NCBI GenBank assembly: GCA_035507095.1
Contig: DATJOM010000041.1
Span: 62,001 to 126,000 of the forward strand
Length of the DNA stretch: 64,000 nucleotides
DNA from: Aquilonibacter sp035507095
GTDB lineage: Bacteria > Vulcanimicrobiota > Vulcanimicrobiia > Vulcanimicrobiales > Vulcanimicrobiaceae
Direction of reading: 5' to 3'
Below the pieces are notes generated by a model. The model ran no database searches. It saw only the letters and a list, made by a program, of their open reading frames with translations, and was not told the DNA's origin. This document shows, piece by piece, positions 53,163 through 62,274 of this stretch (the first letter of the stretch is position 1; every line of letters begins with the position of its first letter). Made by a program: the position numbers and the translations under genes.

Positions 53163-53432
53163 GTGCCTCTGACCAAAGAACAAAAGGCGGAGATCGCCGC
53201 CAAGTACGGCCGTGGATCGAATGACACCGGTTCGGCCGAAGTGCAGATTGCAATTCTCACTGCCTCGATCAATCAGCTGACCGATCACCTCAAGATGCAC
53301 AAGAAGGATCACCACAGCCGCCGCGGTCTTTTGCTGCAGGTTGGCCAGCGCCGCCGTCTTCTGAGCTACCTGCAAAAGAAAGATCTCGAGCGCTATCGCG
53401 TGCTGATCAACGAACTCGGCCTGCGCCGCTAG
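53163..53432 (+). CDS. rpsO: 30S ribosomal protein S15
   Basis: 89 residues, exactly family length: LTKEQKAEIAAKYGRGSNDTGSAEVQIAILTASINQLTDHLK and the C-terminal RRRLLSYLQKKDLERYRVLINELGLRR. S15 binds 16S rRNA helices 20-22 early in 30S assembly. Start GTG with GAAGGAG (53147-53153) 9 nt upstream. In many bacteria pnp follows immediately; here pnp is about 9 kb away. Confidence 0.97.
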   Translation: MPLTKEQKAEIAAKYGRGSNDTGSAEVQIAILTASINQLTDHLKMHKKDHHSRRGLLLQVGQRRRLLSYLQKKDLERYRVLINELGLRR

Positions 53433-53441
53433 ACGATTTCA

Positions 53442-53456
53442 GCGGCCTTCGGCCGC
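53442..53456. terminator. Hairpin between convergent rpsO and the PP2C gene
   Basis: GCGGCC-TTC-GGCCGC, a perfect 6-bp GC stem in the 39-nt gap between two convergent genes. There is no clear T-run on either side, so it may end transcription weakly in both directions or protect 3' ends. Confidence 0.5.
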
Positions 53457-53471
53457 ATCGTGCGGCGTACG

Positions 53472-56102
53472 CTACTTCAACATGACGGCACGCGCGTGAC
53501 TGCCACGCGGGTGCCGTTTTGTTACGCTGAACTCGCGTGTCAGCTCCGCCACGATGAACAGTCCACGCCCCGATTCGCTCATCACGTCGATCGGCAGCAT
53601 CGGCGCGCGTTCGAATCCGGGTCCCTCATCGATCACGTGCAACACGAGTTCACCGCCGGTGTGATCGAGCACGAACTCCACCGCTCCCGCCGCATGCCGC
53701 ACGACGTTGCCGGCAAGCTCGCCGAGCACGAGCTCCGCGGTCTCGAGCCGTAACTCGGAGAGTCCAAAGCCGATCAGGACGGCACGAAACTCGCGCCGCA
53801 TCCGAGCAAGGCCTTGCGCGTCCAGACTTGCAAAGCTCCAGCGACGCATGTTCCCAACGCGTTGATTGCTCTGCACGCGCAGCGTGAGTATTGCAACATC
53901 ATCGCGCGCGCCGTCGACCAGCACACGCTCACCGATAAACGCGGCCGGATATACCGCACGGTCGATCTGCGGATCGGCGAGCGTCGCGCGCAATAGCCGT
54001 GCACCGCCCTCCAGATCGTGCGACGACTCGATCAGCCCGTCAGTATAGAAGATGACGAGATCGCCGTCCCCGACGCTGACGCTCGATGCGTGGATAGAAA
54101 TCCTCTCGCGTAAACCGAGCGGAAGGTCGACAAAGACCAGCTCCTCGAGGCTTCCGTTCGCGCGCCGAATGAACGGCGGTGGATGACCCGCGCTCGCATA
54201 GACCATCGTGTTCGCGATTGGATCGATTACGCCAACGAACGCAGTTACGAAGCGATCGGGCTCATCATCCATCCGCAAGGCGCGATCCGCCGAGTTCAGC
54301 ATCAAGACCGGATCGGCGTGCACCTGCGCAATGCCCCGAATGATCTGCCGCATATTGCTCATCGTTACCGCGGCGTCGAGTCCACTTCCAGAAACGTCGC
54401 CGATCGACACCACGACACGACCGTCGGCGAGCGCGAACGCATCGTACCAATCGCCGCCGATCTGCGCTTCGCTCCTCCCGGGTACATAGATCGCATCCAT
54501 CTCGATGCCGTCGACCTGCGGTAAACGTCGCGGTAAGGATGCCGCCTGCAGCGCATCGGCGACGCGATGCTCGCGCTGATAGAGCTGTGCATTTGCAATT
54601 GCCAGCGCGCATCGACGCGCGACTTCTTCAAGGAATTCCAGATCGGTCGCGCCGTAGGCATCGCAACCCTGCGTGCGGACGAATGAGATTGCACCGATCA
54701 CTTTGCCGCGCATCTGCATCGGCACGATGATCGTCTCGACCGGCGTATCTTCGGCCGGATCGATGAAACTCGCTGCACGCGCGTTCCCGTACATCTGCCC
54801 GCGCACGCGCGCCACCGGAACTTCGTGCCGCGGCCCGCTGTGCGCAAAAGCACCGGTACGCAGCACGCCGTTGACCAGCAAGTCGACTTGACACGAGTCC
54901 GCCAAGAACGGAACCGCCGAATCGCAGATATGGCGCAGCGTCCGCTCGAGTTCGAGCGAGCTGTTGACAATGCGCCCGAGTTCCGCTAAATACGACTGTT
55001 CCTGCGCAGCCCGCTTTTGATCGTGAATGTCGGTGCTCGTGCCGAACCAGCGCACGATCTCACCGTTCTCGTCTCGCATCGGCGCAGCTCGCGAGAGAAA
55101 CCAACGCGCACCGCCGTCCTGGCGAAGCAAACGATGCTGCATCTCATACGGTTCGCCCCACGCGACCGATCGTAACCAGCGTTCGCGCGTTTCCGGCCAG
55201 TCGGCCGCGTGCACAAAGCCTTCCCAAACGTCGCCGACACATTGCTGCAGTGACAGTCCGGTGTACGCGAGCAGCGCTTCGTTGGCATAATCTTGCTCGC
55301 CGCGCACATTGGTCGACCACACGATATCGGGAAGCGCTTCCGCGATACTGCGCAGTTGCCGGTCGCGCATCTCGTGTGCAACACGCTGGTCGTGCACATC
55401 CATCGCCGTGCCGATGCGATAGAATGGAAGCGAGGCCGTGCCAAAATGTACCCAACGCAGGATGTGCCAGCGATACGTGCCGTCGGAGCGGCGGCGAAAG
55501 CGAAAATCGACTTCGCGGTGACCCGAACGCAGCGCGCGCATGAGGGTGGGAAGATCCAGCGGATGCACGAGCGCATTGCGTTCCTGAATCGTCGAGCCCA
55601 CCGGGAGTCCGGTGTATTCGAGCCAGGCGCGGTTTACGAACGTCAGACGGTCGTCACTGTCGGTCGTCCAAACTAAAAGTGGTAATGCATCGGCGAGGTT
55701 ACGCAAACGATCGTCGCTGTCGCGTTCGGGATCGGAGCGATCGCAGACCACGAGCCAGTCGCCAAGTGCACCCTCGATGTTGCGCATTGGGACGAAGGTC
55801 GCGGAGAAGATCGCATATTCGTCGTGCGCGGAACGTAAGCGACACCGCACTTCAAACGGCTGCTCGGCGCGGGCGCCTGCTGCAATCTCGGCGAGGGCCT
55901 GCATGAGGTCGTGCGGATCCACGGCCAACTGCCATCCGTTCCCGAGCGAATGCGCTTCGTCGAGCCCGGTGTATCCGGTCCACGCCGGATTGACGTACGT
56001 AGCGTAGCCGTCGGGCCGCATGGAAAGGACAACGCGCCCAAGACGCTGCGCGAACATGCGGAGCGTTAAGGCATCGAACTCGCCCGTGGTCTTGGAGGTC
56101 AT
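53472..56102 (-). CDS. PAS-PAS-PAS-GAF-SpoIIE phosphatase with RsbW-like kinase domain
   Basis: 876 residues. There are three PAS domains (~15-130, 135-250, 255-375; for example LADALPLLVWTTDSDDRLTFVNRAWLEYTG), then GAF (~385-530) and a PP2C/SpoIIE phosphatase (~545-745; IGGDWYDAFAL, SIGDVSGSGLDAAV, IFYTDGLIES). The C-terminus is an anti-sigma-type HATPase (~755-870; ELVLGELAGNVVRHA, DEGPGF, SGRGLFIV). Such proteins control anti-sigma-factor antagonists in general-stress cascades. No partner STAS protein is nearby. No membrane helix. Confidence 0.92.
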   Translation of the reverse strand: MTSKTTGEFDALTLRMFAQRLGRVVLSMRPDGYATYVNPAWTGYTGLDEAHSLGNGWQLAVDPHDLMQALAEIAAGARAEQPFEVRCRLRSAHDEYAIFSATFVPMRNIEGALGDWLVVCDRSDPERDSDDRLRNLADALPLLVWTTDSDDRLTFVNRAWLEYTGLPVGSTIQERNALVHPLDLPTLMRALRSGHREVDFRFRRRSDGTYRWHILRWVHFGTASLPFYRIGTAMDVHDQRVAHEMRDRQLRSIAEALPDIVWSTNVRGEQDYANEALLAYTGLSLQQCVGDVWEGFVHAADWPETRERWLRSVAWGEPYEMQHRLLRQDGGARWFLSRAAPMRDENGEIVRWFGTSTDIHDQKRAAQEQSYLAELGRIVNSSLELERTLRHICDSAVPFLADSCQVDLLVNGVLRTGAFAHSGPRHEVPVARVRGQMYGNARAASFIDPAEDTPVETIIVPMQMRGKVIGAISFVRTQGCDAYGATDLEFLEEVARRCALAIANAQLYQREHRVADALQAASLPRRLPQVDGIEMDAIYVPGRSEAQIGGDWYDAFALADGRVVVSIGDVSGSGLDAAVTMSNMRQIIRGIAQVHADPVLMLNSADRALRMDDEPDRFVTAFVGVIDPIANTMVYASAGHPPPFIRRANGSLEELVFVDLPLGLRERISIHASSVSVGDGDLVIFYTDGLIESSHDLEGGARLLRATLADPQIDRAVYPAAFIGERVLVDGARDDVAILTLRVQSNQRVGNMRRWSFASLDAQGLARMRREFRAVLIGFGLSELRLETAELVLGELAGNVVRHAAGAVEFVLDHTGGELVLHVIDEGPGFERAPMLPIDVMSESGRGLFIVAELTREFSVTKRHPRGSHARAVMLK

Positions 56103-56154
56103 TGTGCTGCCCGTGATTCCTACCCACGAGCAACTTCGCTAAAACATGCGGCCG

Positions 56155-57189
56155 CTAGGCGAGCTTGCGGGCGTAGGCCCTTCGGACCGCGTCTTTGATC
56201 GCCGCGGTCCCCATCCCGTAGTATTCGATCAGCTCGGCCGGATCACCCGACTGCCCAAAGCGGTCCTGCACGCCCACGAACTCAATCGGGGTCGGGGCTT
56301 TGGCTGCAAGCGTCTCGGCCACCGCCGAGCCCATGCCGCCGTGGACTTGGTGTTCCTCAACGGTCACGACCGCACCACAGGCGCGCGCGGCCGCGGCGAT
56401 CGTCTCGCCGTCCATCGGTTTGATCGTGTGGTTGTTGATCACGCGCGCTTCGATGCCGTCCTCGCGCGCAAGCTCATCGGCTGCGACAAGCGCGTTGTAC
56501 ACCAAGATACCGCAGGCAACAATTGCAACGTCGTCGCCATCGCGGAACGTTTGCGCTTTACCCACTTCGAACGGCGTTGCTTCGGTCGTGACGATCGCCG
56601 ATTTCTCGCGAGCAAAGCGTAGATAGACCGGCCCGAATCGTTCGCTCAGCGCAATCGTTGCCTTCTTCGTTTGTACGGAGTCACACGGTACGACCACGGT
56701 CATGTGCGGAATCACGCGCATGATCGCAATATCTTCGATCGCCTGGTGCGTTGCGCCGTCGGGCCCTACCGAAACGCCGGCATGCGCGCCTGCGATCTTC
56801 ACGTCGGTCTCGTTAAGCGCCATGATCGTGCGCACTTGCTCCCACGAGCGGCCCGGATTGAACATTGCATAGGATGCAATCCACGGGGTCTTGCCGGCCG
56901 CGGCGAGGCCGCCGGCCATTGCCACGAGCATCTGCTCGGCGACGCCGATCTCGAGATACTGGGCGGGGTGCGCTTTCTTGAAGCCTTCCATGCGCGTCGA
57001 TTCGGCGAGATCCGCGCAAATTGCAAGCACGTTCTTGTTACGATTGCCCGCCTCAATCAACCCTTCGCCGAAGCCGTTGCGCGTCGGGAGCGACTTCAGC
57101 TCACCGGCGTTGCGATAGTCGACAAGCGCCATGGCTTTCGCTGCTTGATCGAGCGTGTCCGTACTAGGAGTCTGTCGCACTGTGCTCAT
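56155..57189 (-). CDS. tktC: Transketolase, C-terminal subunit
   Basis: A 344-residue subunit carrying the pyrimidine-binding and C-terminal domains of a split transketolase: LEIGVAEQMLVAMAGGLAAAGKTPWIASYAMF (glutamate that activates thiamine diphosphate), IAGAHAGVSVGPDGATHQAIEDIAIMRVIP, and VTVEEHQVHGGMGSAVAE. It forms an active enzyme with the 285-residue subunit. The ATG at 57189 is supported by AGGAG 8 nt upstream. Codons 3-8 form one arm of the 20-bp inverted repeat of copy B. Confidence 0.93.
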   Translation of the reverse strand: MSTVRQTPSTDTLDQAAKAMALVDYRNAGELKSLPTRNGFGEGLIEAGNRNKNVLAICADLAESTRMEGFKKAHPAQYLEIGVAEQMLVAMAGGLAAAGKTPWIASYAMFNPGRSWEQVRTIMALNETDVKIAGAHAGVSVGPDGATHQAIEDIAIMRVIPHMTVVVPCDSVQTKKATIALSERFGPVYLRFAREKSAIVTTEATPFEVGKAQTFRDGDDVAIVACGILVYNALVAADELAREDGIEARVINNHTIKPMDGETIAAAARACGAVVTVEEHQVHGGMGSAVAETLAAKAPTPIEFVGVQDRFGQSGDPAELIEYYGMGTAAIKDAVRRAYARKLA

Positions 57190-57438
57190 GGATGCTGCTC
57201 CTGAACGATTTCGGCCGAGTTTGCGAAGCGAGGGAGGGAGCATAGTAACGCTCTGTGACCGACCGAGCGACAAGAAAATCGCCGAAATCGTTCGGAGCCC
57301 TTCGGGTTTGGCGCGGCGCCTTCCGGCGTCGGCGTCTCTCCTCGCTTAAATGACGCGGTCATTCCACGCTCGTCGATCCTTGCCGCTGGTGTGCGGCGCG
57401 CTAAACAGCGTCCACGACCACAGTGCGACAGACTCCTA
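57165..57438 (-). other. Structured intergenic element between the transketolase genes (copy B)
   Basis: Bounded by a perfect 20-nt inverted repeat: 57419-57438 and 57165-57184. Read on the minus strand, the left arm begins exactly at the TAG stop of the N-terminal subunit gene; the right arm is inside codons 3-8 of the C-terminal subunit gene. A second repeat, 57203-57215 with 57281-57293 (13 bp, extendable to 15 with a G-U), ends at the AGGAG ribosome-binding site (57198-57202). Small hairpins include GCCGC/GCGGC, a GGAA-tetraloop hairpin, and the 20-nt core at 57348-57367. The 246-nt gap has no plausible coding frame. Confidence 0.6.
57348..57367 (-). repeat. 20-nt core shared with copy A
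   Basis: On the minus strand GTGGAATGACCGCGTCATTT, 20 of 20 identical to 12638-12657. It has the same orientation relative to the downstream gene in both copies. Confidence 0.85.
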
Positions 57439-58293
57439 TACATTGGCGAGCAACCTTTCGCGATTTGCCGCCAATTCGGCAAGCGCCGTGTCCGCCTGGT
57501 CTTTGTTCGGCGGCTTCCCGTGCCACGTGTAGTCGCCTTCCATGAAGCTTACGCCTTTACCCGGAACCGTATGCGCGATGATCACCTGCGGTTTGCCTTT
57601 GAACGCTTTGGCACGTTCCAACGTCTCGACCAGCTCGCCCATGTCGTTGCCGTTGCACTCAAAAACTTCCCAGTTGAATGCGCGGTATTTATCGGCGAAC
57701 GGCTCGAGCGGCATCACTTCTTCCGTGCTGCCGTCGATTTGAATGAAGTTGCGATCGATGATGACGGTGAGATTGTCGAGCTTGAATTTGCCCGCAGTCA
57801 TCATCGCTTCCATGTGCAGGCCGCATTGATGTTCGGCATCGGAGCACACGACATAGACGCGCCAATCTTTGTTGTCCATCTTCGCGCCGAGCGCCATGCC
57901 GGTGCCCTGCGCGAGCCCTTCCCCCAACGGACCCGAGGTCGTCTCGAGCGCGGGAAGCTTCACGCGCTCGGGATGCCCCTGCAAGCGCGATCCAAACTTG
58001 CGCAACGTGAGCAGCTCCTCGACCGGAAAGTAGCCGTAGTTCGCCATCGCGGAATAGCGCACGGGCGCGATGTGCCCGCAGGAGAGCAGCAAGCGATCGC
58101 GGTCTTCCCACTCCGGCCGCTGCGGATCGTGACGCATGACGAAGCCGTAGAGTGCCGTAAACACATCGGCCATGTCGAGCGAGCCGGCGGAGTGGCCGGA
58201 GCCCGCCGCCAGGAGCGAGCGGATGATGCCGACGCGTACGTCGTTGGCGCGCAGTTCAAGCTCTTTGCGGCGCTCGGGGGTCAGGGTTGACAT
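57436..58293 (-). CDS. tktN: Transketolase, N-terminal subunit
   Basis: A 285-residue thiamine-diphosphate-binding subunit: AAGSGHSAGSLDMADVFTALYGF, LLLSCGHIAPVRYSAMANYGYFP, LPALETTSGPLGEGLAQGTGMALGAKM, and the ThDP motif region CSDAEHQCGLHMEAMMTAGKFKLDNLTVIID. It transfers two-carbon units in the pentose-phosphate cycle together with the downstream subunit. Its TAG stop opens the structured element. Confidence 0.94.
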   Translation of the reverse strand: MSTLTPERRKELELRANDVRVGIIRSLLAAGSGHSAGSLDMADVFTALYGFVMRHDPQRPEWEDRDRLLLSCGHIAPVRYSAMANYGYFPVEELLTLRKFGSRLQGHPERVKLPALETTSGPLGEGLAQGTGMALGAKMDNKDWRVYVVCSDAEHQCGLHMEAMMTAGKFKLDNLTVIIDRNFIQIDGSTEEVMPLEPFADKYRAFNWEVFECNGNDMGELVETLERAKAFKGKPQVIIAHTVPGKGVSFMEGDYTWHGKPPNKDQADTALAELAANRERLLANV

Positions 58294-58325
58294 ACGGCGT
58301 TATACCAGGAGTCGCGTGTGCCCAC

Positions 58326-58742
58326 CTACCCCTTTATGCGCTGCCCCGCGGTCGTGGCGTGGTGGCAATCCAGGCATAGCGTTTCGAGATTTGCGAGGTG
58401 GTGCAGGCAGCTCAGCACCCGGTGCGCGCCGCGGGCTTGCGCGATGTGATTGACCTCGAGCCGGTCGGTCTTGCGCAAGCGTTTGTAGTTCGGGTGCGAG
58501 CGCTTCGGCGGCTCGTGCCCGCAGCGCGTGCACCGGTACTTGTCACGCTTCTTCGCTGCCCGGCGCGCCAGCGTCCACCAGTGATTGCTCCAGAAGCGCT
58601 CGCTGCAGCGGTCGCTGCACCACATTTTGCGTCGCGATGGTAATCGATCGCCACACCAGCGGCAGGCGCCGTCGATACGAGCGGCGAGCGCGCAGGCAGC
58701 GACTAAACGAGAAGAGCGATGCGGGGGCTGCTTTCGATCCAT
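58326..58742 (-). CDS. HNH-type nuclease domain protein
   Basis: A 138-residue, strongly basic protein. An N-terminal zinc-finger-like part has CRWCGDRL and WCSDRCSERFW. An HNH core follows with CTRCGHEPPKR, RLEVNHIAQARGAHRVLSCLHHLANLETLCLDCHHATT (N-H, N, H of the motif). It could be a small DNase or repair-associated nuclease; nothing nearby marks it as phage or restriction. The ATG at 58742 is used; it overlaps the GGDEF gene's 3' end by 40 nt on the same strand. Confidence 0.8.
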   Translation of the reverse strand: MDRKQPPHRSSRLVAACALAARIDGACRWCGDRLPSRRKMWCSDRCSERFWSNHWWTLARRAAKKRDKYRCTRCGHEPPKRSHPNYKRLRKTDRLEVNHIAQARGAHRVLSCLHHLANLETLCLDCHHATTAGQRIKG

Positions 58743-60469
58743 TGGTTGAAGTCGATAGCGGTCATCGGCATCGCAACCGCAAAACCCTGCATGTACTTCA
58801 CGCCGGCGGCGCGACACGCGGCTCGATCGTCGGAGGTGGCAACGCGCGTTGCAATCACGTCCCAACCGTAAACGCGTGAGAGCGCGACGATCGCATCCAA
58901 GCCCTTGCCACGCGCGCCGCCCGAAGGCAAGAGCGCGCGCGAGGGTTTGACAAAACGTGCGGAGAGTGACTCGAGAAGTGTGAGATCGAGTTCGGTCTCG
59001 CCGAATCCGTCGAGACCAACGAACAGTCCACAGCGCTCGGCGGCTTCAGCAAAACCGTGATATGCCTCAAAATTGGCCAGGAACTTCGACCACTCGAGTT
59101 CGAGTGCGAGCATCGACGTATCGCAGCCGCTCGCATCAACCGCGCGCAGCACGTTGCCGAGAATCTCGTCGGAGGCCTGTCCAATGTTGACGTGGATCCG
59201 TTGCACGCCCTGCGCGCGCCACTCATTTGCCGACGCAAGCGCGCGCCGTGTTACCCACGCGTCGAGATGCTCGATCGAGCGCCGCGCACGCGCTGCTTCC
59301 ATGGTGATGAAGGCCGACTGTACGCCGTCTTGCGGATGCAACGAACGCAACAAGGCTTCCGCCGCTACAACCATGCCGGATTCGACTTCGAAGATCGGCT
59401 GGAAGCAGAGGAGAAACTCGCGCGTGAATGCCTCTTCGACCTCAATCGCAAGCGGCGTCCAGTCCTCCGGCGAATCGCCCGGATTGAAGACGCAATACGA
59501 TTCGTGTTGCCGCTTGGCTTGATACATCGCGAGATCCGCATGGTGCAGCCAGTCCTCAACGCCGGTGGCGTGTTCGGGAAAGAATGCGACGCCGACGCTC
59601 AGCGATACGGCGCCGCCGCCGTGCACGATCTCTAGATCGCGCACGCTTGCGGCCAGACGTCCCGCCGCCGCACACGCTTCCTCGGACGTGCGAACCACCG
59701 GGAGAATCACGGCGAACTCGTCGCCGCCCAGACGTCCTACGAACTCATTGGAACGCAATGCCTCGCGTAGCGTCGTGGCAATCAACTTGAGCACCATGTC
59801 GCCGTGGGCGTGACCGAAGGAATCGTTGACACCCTTAAATCCGTTGAGGTCGATAAAGAGCAGCGCGGCGTGCGTTCCGTTTCGTTTGGCCGCCGAAATC
59901 GCTTCGCTCAACCGGTTCATCGTCGCCCAGCGGTCGGGAAGTCCGGTCACGTGGTCGACGAGCGAGCGCGGATCGCCAACATGCCAGAGCTGGCGAAGCA
60001 GTTGCGTAAAGACATCGAGGAGCGTCTCAGCATCGGCTTCGAAGATCGCGCGATCGATGCGGCCGGTCCGCTCGCCGAGCAAAAGCACCCACTCGCGATC
60101 GCCGGCGTAGAGCATCGCGCAGAGCGCATCAGCGACGCTCGCCGCGCTACGTAGCAGAGTTGTGCCATGTTCGTGCACTTCTTGCTCATCGCCCATTTCG
60201 ATACGCGCTTCGAGCAGACTCGGATCGGTCGAAAACGCGCACTGCATGACGTCGCCTTGTACTTCGAAAATCGCTGCGACGTCGGCAGAGGTGATCCGGG
60301 CGGTCTCTTCGAGCGCCTCCACGATCACTTGCGGCAATTCAGTATCAAGGCGCTTCAGAAACGAGCGCATTTGAGCGAGTCGCTCAACAGCGCGTGCTGC
60401 GCCCTGTGACGGTGCGGCCTCCCCGCCGTCCACAAAGGACCGAACGAGTCCAAAGATATCGTCAAACAC
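58703..60469 (-). CDS. GGDEF protein with degenerate EAL domain
   Basis: About 588 residues from the GTG at 60469 (the start is uncertain; the open frame reaches 60628). A GAF-like sensory region (~50-200) precedes a diguanylate cyclase domain with intact RLGGDEFAVIL and DHVTGLPDR. The EAL domain (~residue 330 on) keeps AEALLRSL but has lost key residues: ELEWS for ExxES-type, HVNIG for NxS, and VGLDGFG where the family has DDFG. It is therefore a probable c-di-GMP synthase with a non-catalytic EAL, perhaps a GTP or c-di-GMP sensor. No membrane helix. Confidence 0.82.
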   Translation of the reverse strand: MFDDIFGLVRSFVDGGEAAPSQGAARAVERLAQMRSFLKRLDTELPQVIVEALEETARITSADVAAIFEVQGDVMQCAFSTDPSLLEARIEMGDEQEVHEHGTTLLRSAASVADALCAMLYAGDREWVLLLGERTGRIDRAIFEADAETLLDVFTQLLRQLWHVGDPRSLVDHVTGLPDRWATMNRLSEAISAAKRNGTHAALLFIDLNGFKGVNDSFGHAHGDMVLKLIATTLREALRSNEFVGRLGGDEFAVILPVVRTSEEACAAAGRLAASVRDLEIVHGGGAVSLSVGVAFFPEHATGVEDWLHHADLAMYQAKRQHESYCVFNPGDSPEDWTPLAIEVEEAFTREFLLCFQPIFEVESGMVVAAEALLRSLHPQDGVQSAFITMEAARARRSIEHLDAWVTRRALASANEWRAQGVQRIHVNIGQASDEILGNVLRAVDASGCDTSMLALELEWSKFLANFEAYHGFAEAAERCGLFVGLDGFGETELDLTLLESLSARFVKPSRALLPSGGARGKGLDAIVALSRVYGWDVIATRVATSDDRAACRAAGVKYMQGFAVAMPMTAIDFNQWIESSPRIALLV

Positions 60470-60528
60470 CGGCCTCGGTATCTTTCCACCTCGGCGGTAA
60501 CTTTCATGTAGGCGCTCGGTTAATGGGG

Positions 60529-62202
60529 CTAATAGCCTAGCGCGGCCCCGGCCGGACGGCGGCGATCCGTGCCGCCCTGCAGCATGCCCGTGGCCGGGTC
60601 GATGACGATGGCCTGGGCCGAGCCCCAAAACGGCACCTCGTCAAACGTATAGCCGTCGCTGCGCAGCGTGTCGAGCGCCGCGGCGCTGAGCGCGTTCGGC
60701 TCATAATCGACGCGGTCGGGGAGCCATTGCATATGGATGCGCGGCGCGTCGACCGCAGCTTGCGCATTCATCCCGAAATCGAAAACGTTCAGAATCGTCT
60801 CCAGCGCAATCGTGATAATACGAGACCCCCCAGGGCTGCCCGTTACCATCGCGAGCTTTCCGTCGCGTAGCACCATCGTCGGTGCCATCGACGAGAGCGG
60901 ACGTTTGCCGGGCTGGATATCGTTGAACGCTCCCTGCACCAGACCGAACATGTTCGGCACACCGGGCTTCGACGTAAAATCATCCATCTCGTCATTGAGA
61001 AAGAAGCCGGTATCACCGGCGATCACGCCCGCACCAAACCAATTGTTGATCGTATACGTGACGCCAACCGCGTTACCCGCGCTATCCACAATCGAATAGT
61101 GCGTCGTCTCGCCGTTCTCGTGGACGCTGATATTCAGACCGGGCTTCACCTGTGTCGACGGTGTAGCGCGTTGCGGTGCGATCTGCGCGCGCAACTGCGC
61201 TGCATAGGCCGGGTCGAGTAACTGCGCGATCGGATCGTGCACGAATGCCGGATCGCCGAGATAGGCATTCCGATCCGCATACGCGCGGCGCTCGGCTTCG
61301 ACCAGATAGTGCGTCTCCCGCACGCTGTGCCAGCCCCACTGTGCGAAGGGGTAGGGCGCGATAATATTCATGATTTGACAGAGCGTAACACCGCCGGAGC
61401 TCGGCGGTGGCGCGGAGAGGATCGTCAGCCCGTGATAGCCACACTGCAACGGCGCCGACTCGTCGACGGTGTAGTCGGCAAAATCCTGCATCGAAAGCAA
61501 CCCGCCATGTGCATTGCTTGCATCGACTACGGCGCGCGCGATCGGTCCGCGATAAAATGCGTCGTCACCATCTTTCGCAACCAATTCCAGGGTGTGCGCG
61601 AGATTGGCTTGCACGATGCGCTCGCCGGCGTGTGGCAACTCGCCGTCCGGCATCCAAATCGAACGCACATTCGGCGCTCCAAATACCGAGTCAACGGTGT
61701 ACCCTTGTGCCGGCGCTCCCTTAAACGGAAGCAGATCGCCTTCATCGAGCACAAAGCCGTCGCGCGCGAGCGCGATCGCAGAACGCATCACCTGCGCGCG
61801 CGGCATCGTTCCGTACTCGGTCAATGCGCGATCGAGTCCCATCACCGTTCCTGGCACGCCGATCGCGAGCCATCCGCGCACCGAGCGTCCCGGCACAACA
61901 TTCCCCGCTGCATCGAGATACATGTCGCGCGTCGCACGCAGCGGCGCTTTCTCGCGAAAGTCGATGAAGCGCTCGCGTCCATCGTGCATGCGAATCAACA
62001 TGAAGCCGCCGCCGCCGACGTTGCCGCAACACGGATCGACGACCGCAAGCGCGTAGCCGACGGCCACCGCGGCGTCGACGGCGTTGCCGCCGGCTTTGAG
62101 CACATCGAGCCCGGCTTGTGAGGCAAGGCGCTGTTCGGTAACGACCATCGCGTGGGGCGCGGTAACGAGGCCGAGGAGGGCGGAGAGGAGCAGTGCGTGC
62201 AT
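60529..62202 (-). CDS. ggt: Gamma-glutamyltranspeptidase
   Basis: A 557-residue Ntn-hydrolase precursor: signal peptide-like MHALLLSALLGLVTAPHA, VVTEQRLASQAGLDVLKAGGNAVDAAVAVGYAL, and DPCCGNVGGGGFMLI. The autocleavage threonine lies in HENGETTHYSIVD, followed by TYTINNWFGAG, SMAPTMVL and TGSPGGSRIIT. It cleaves gamma-glutamyl bonds (glutathione) in the periplasm. Both processed subunits are present. It ends close to the GGDEF gene on the same strand. Confidence 0.94.
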   Translation of the reverse strand: MHALLLSALLGLVTAPHAMVVTEQRLASQAGLDVLKAGGNAVDAAVAVGYALAVVDPCCGNVGGGGFMLIRMHDGRERFIDFREKAPLRATRDMYLDAAGNVVPGRSVRGWLAIGVPGTVMGLDRALTEYGTMPRAQVMRSAIALARDGFVLDEGDLLPFKGAPAQGYTVDSVFGAPNVRSIWMPDGELPHAGERIVQANLAHTLELVAKDGDDAFYRGPIARAVVDASNAHGGLLSMQDFADYTVDESAPLQCGYHGLTILSAPPPSSGGVTLCQIMNIIAPYPFAQWGWHSVRETHYLVEAERRAYADRNAYLGDPAFVHDPIAQLLDPAYAAQLRAQIAPQRATPSTQVKPGLNISVHENGETTHYSIVDSAGNAVGVTYTINNWFGAGVIAGDTGFFLNDEMDDFTSKPGVPNMFGLVQGAFNDIQPGKRPLSSMAPTMVLRDGKLAMVTGSPGGSRIITIALETILNVFDFGMNAQAAVDAPRIHMQWLPDRVDYEPNALSAAALDTLRSDGYTFDEVPFWGSAQAIVIDPATGMLQGGTDRRRPAGAALGY

Positions 62203-62274
62203 GACCGCCAGTTTCGCGATGGCCCGGTAAAGATTTCCTGTATGCCGGCTGCCCGTCCGCCTGGAAGTGGTACG

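Noticed and set aside
57165..57438. Insertion sequence or MITE with family terminal repeats
   Set aside because: The ends of the two copies do not share sequence, and no target duplication or transposase is visible; a fold-back mobile element of another kind is still possible.
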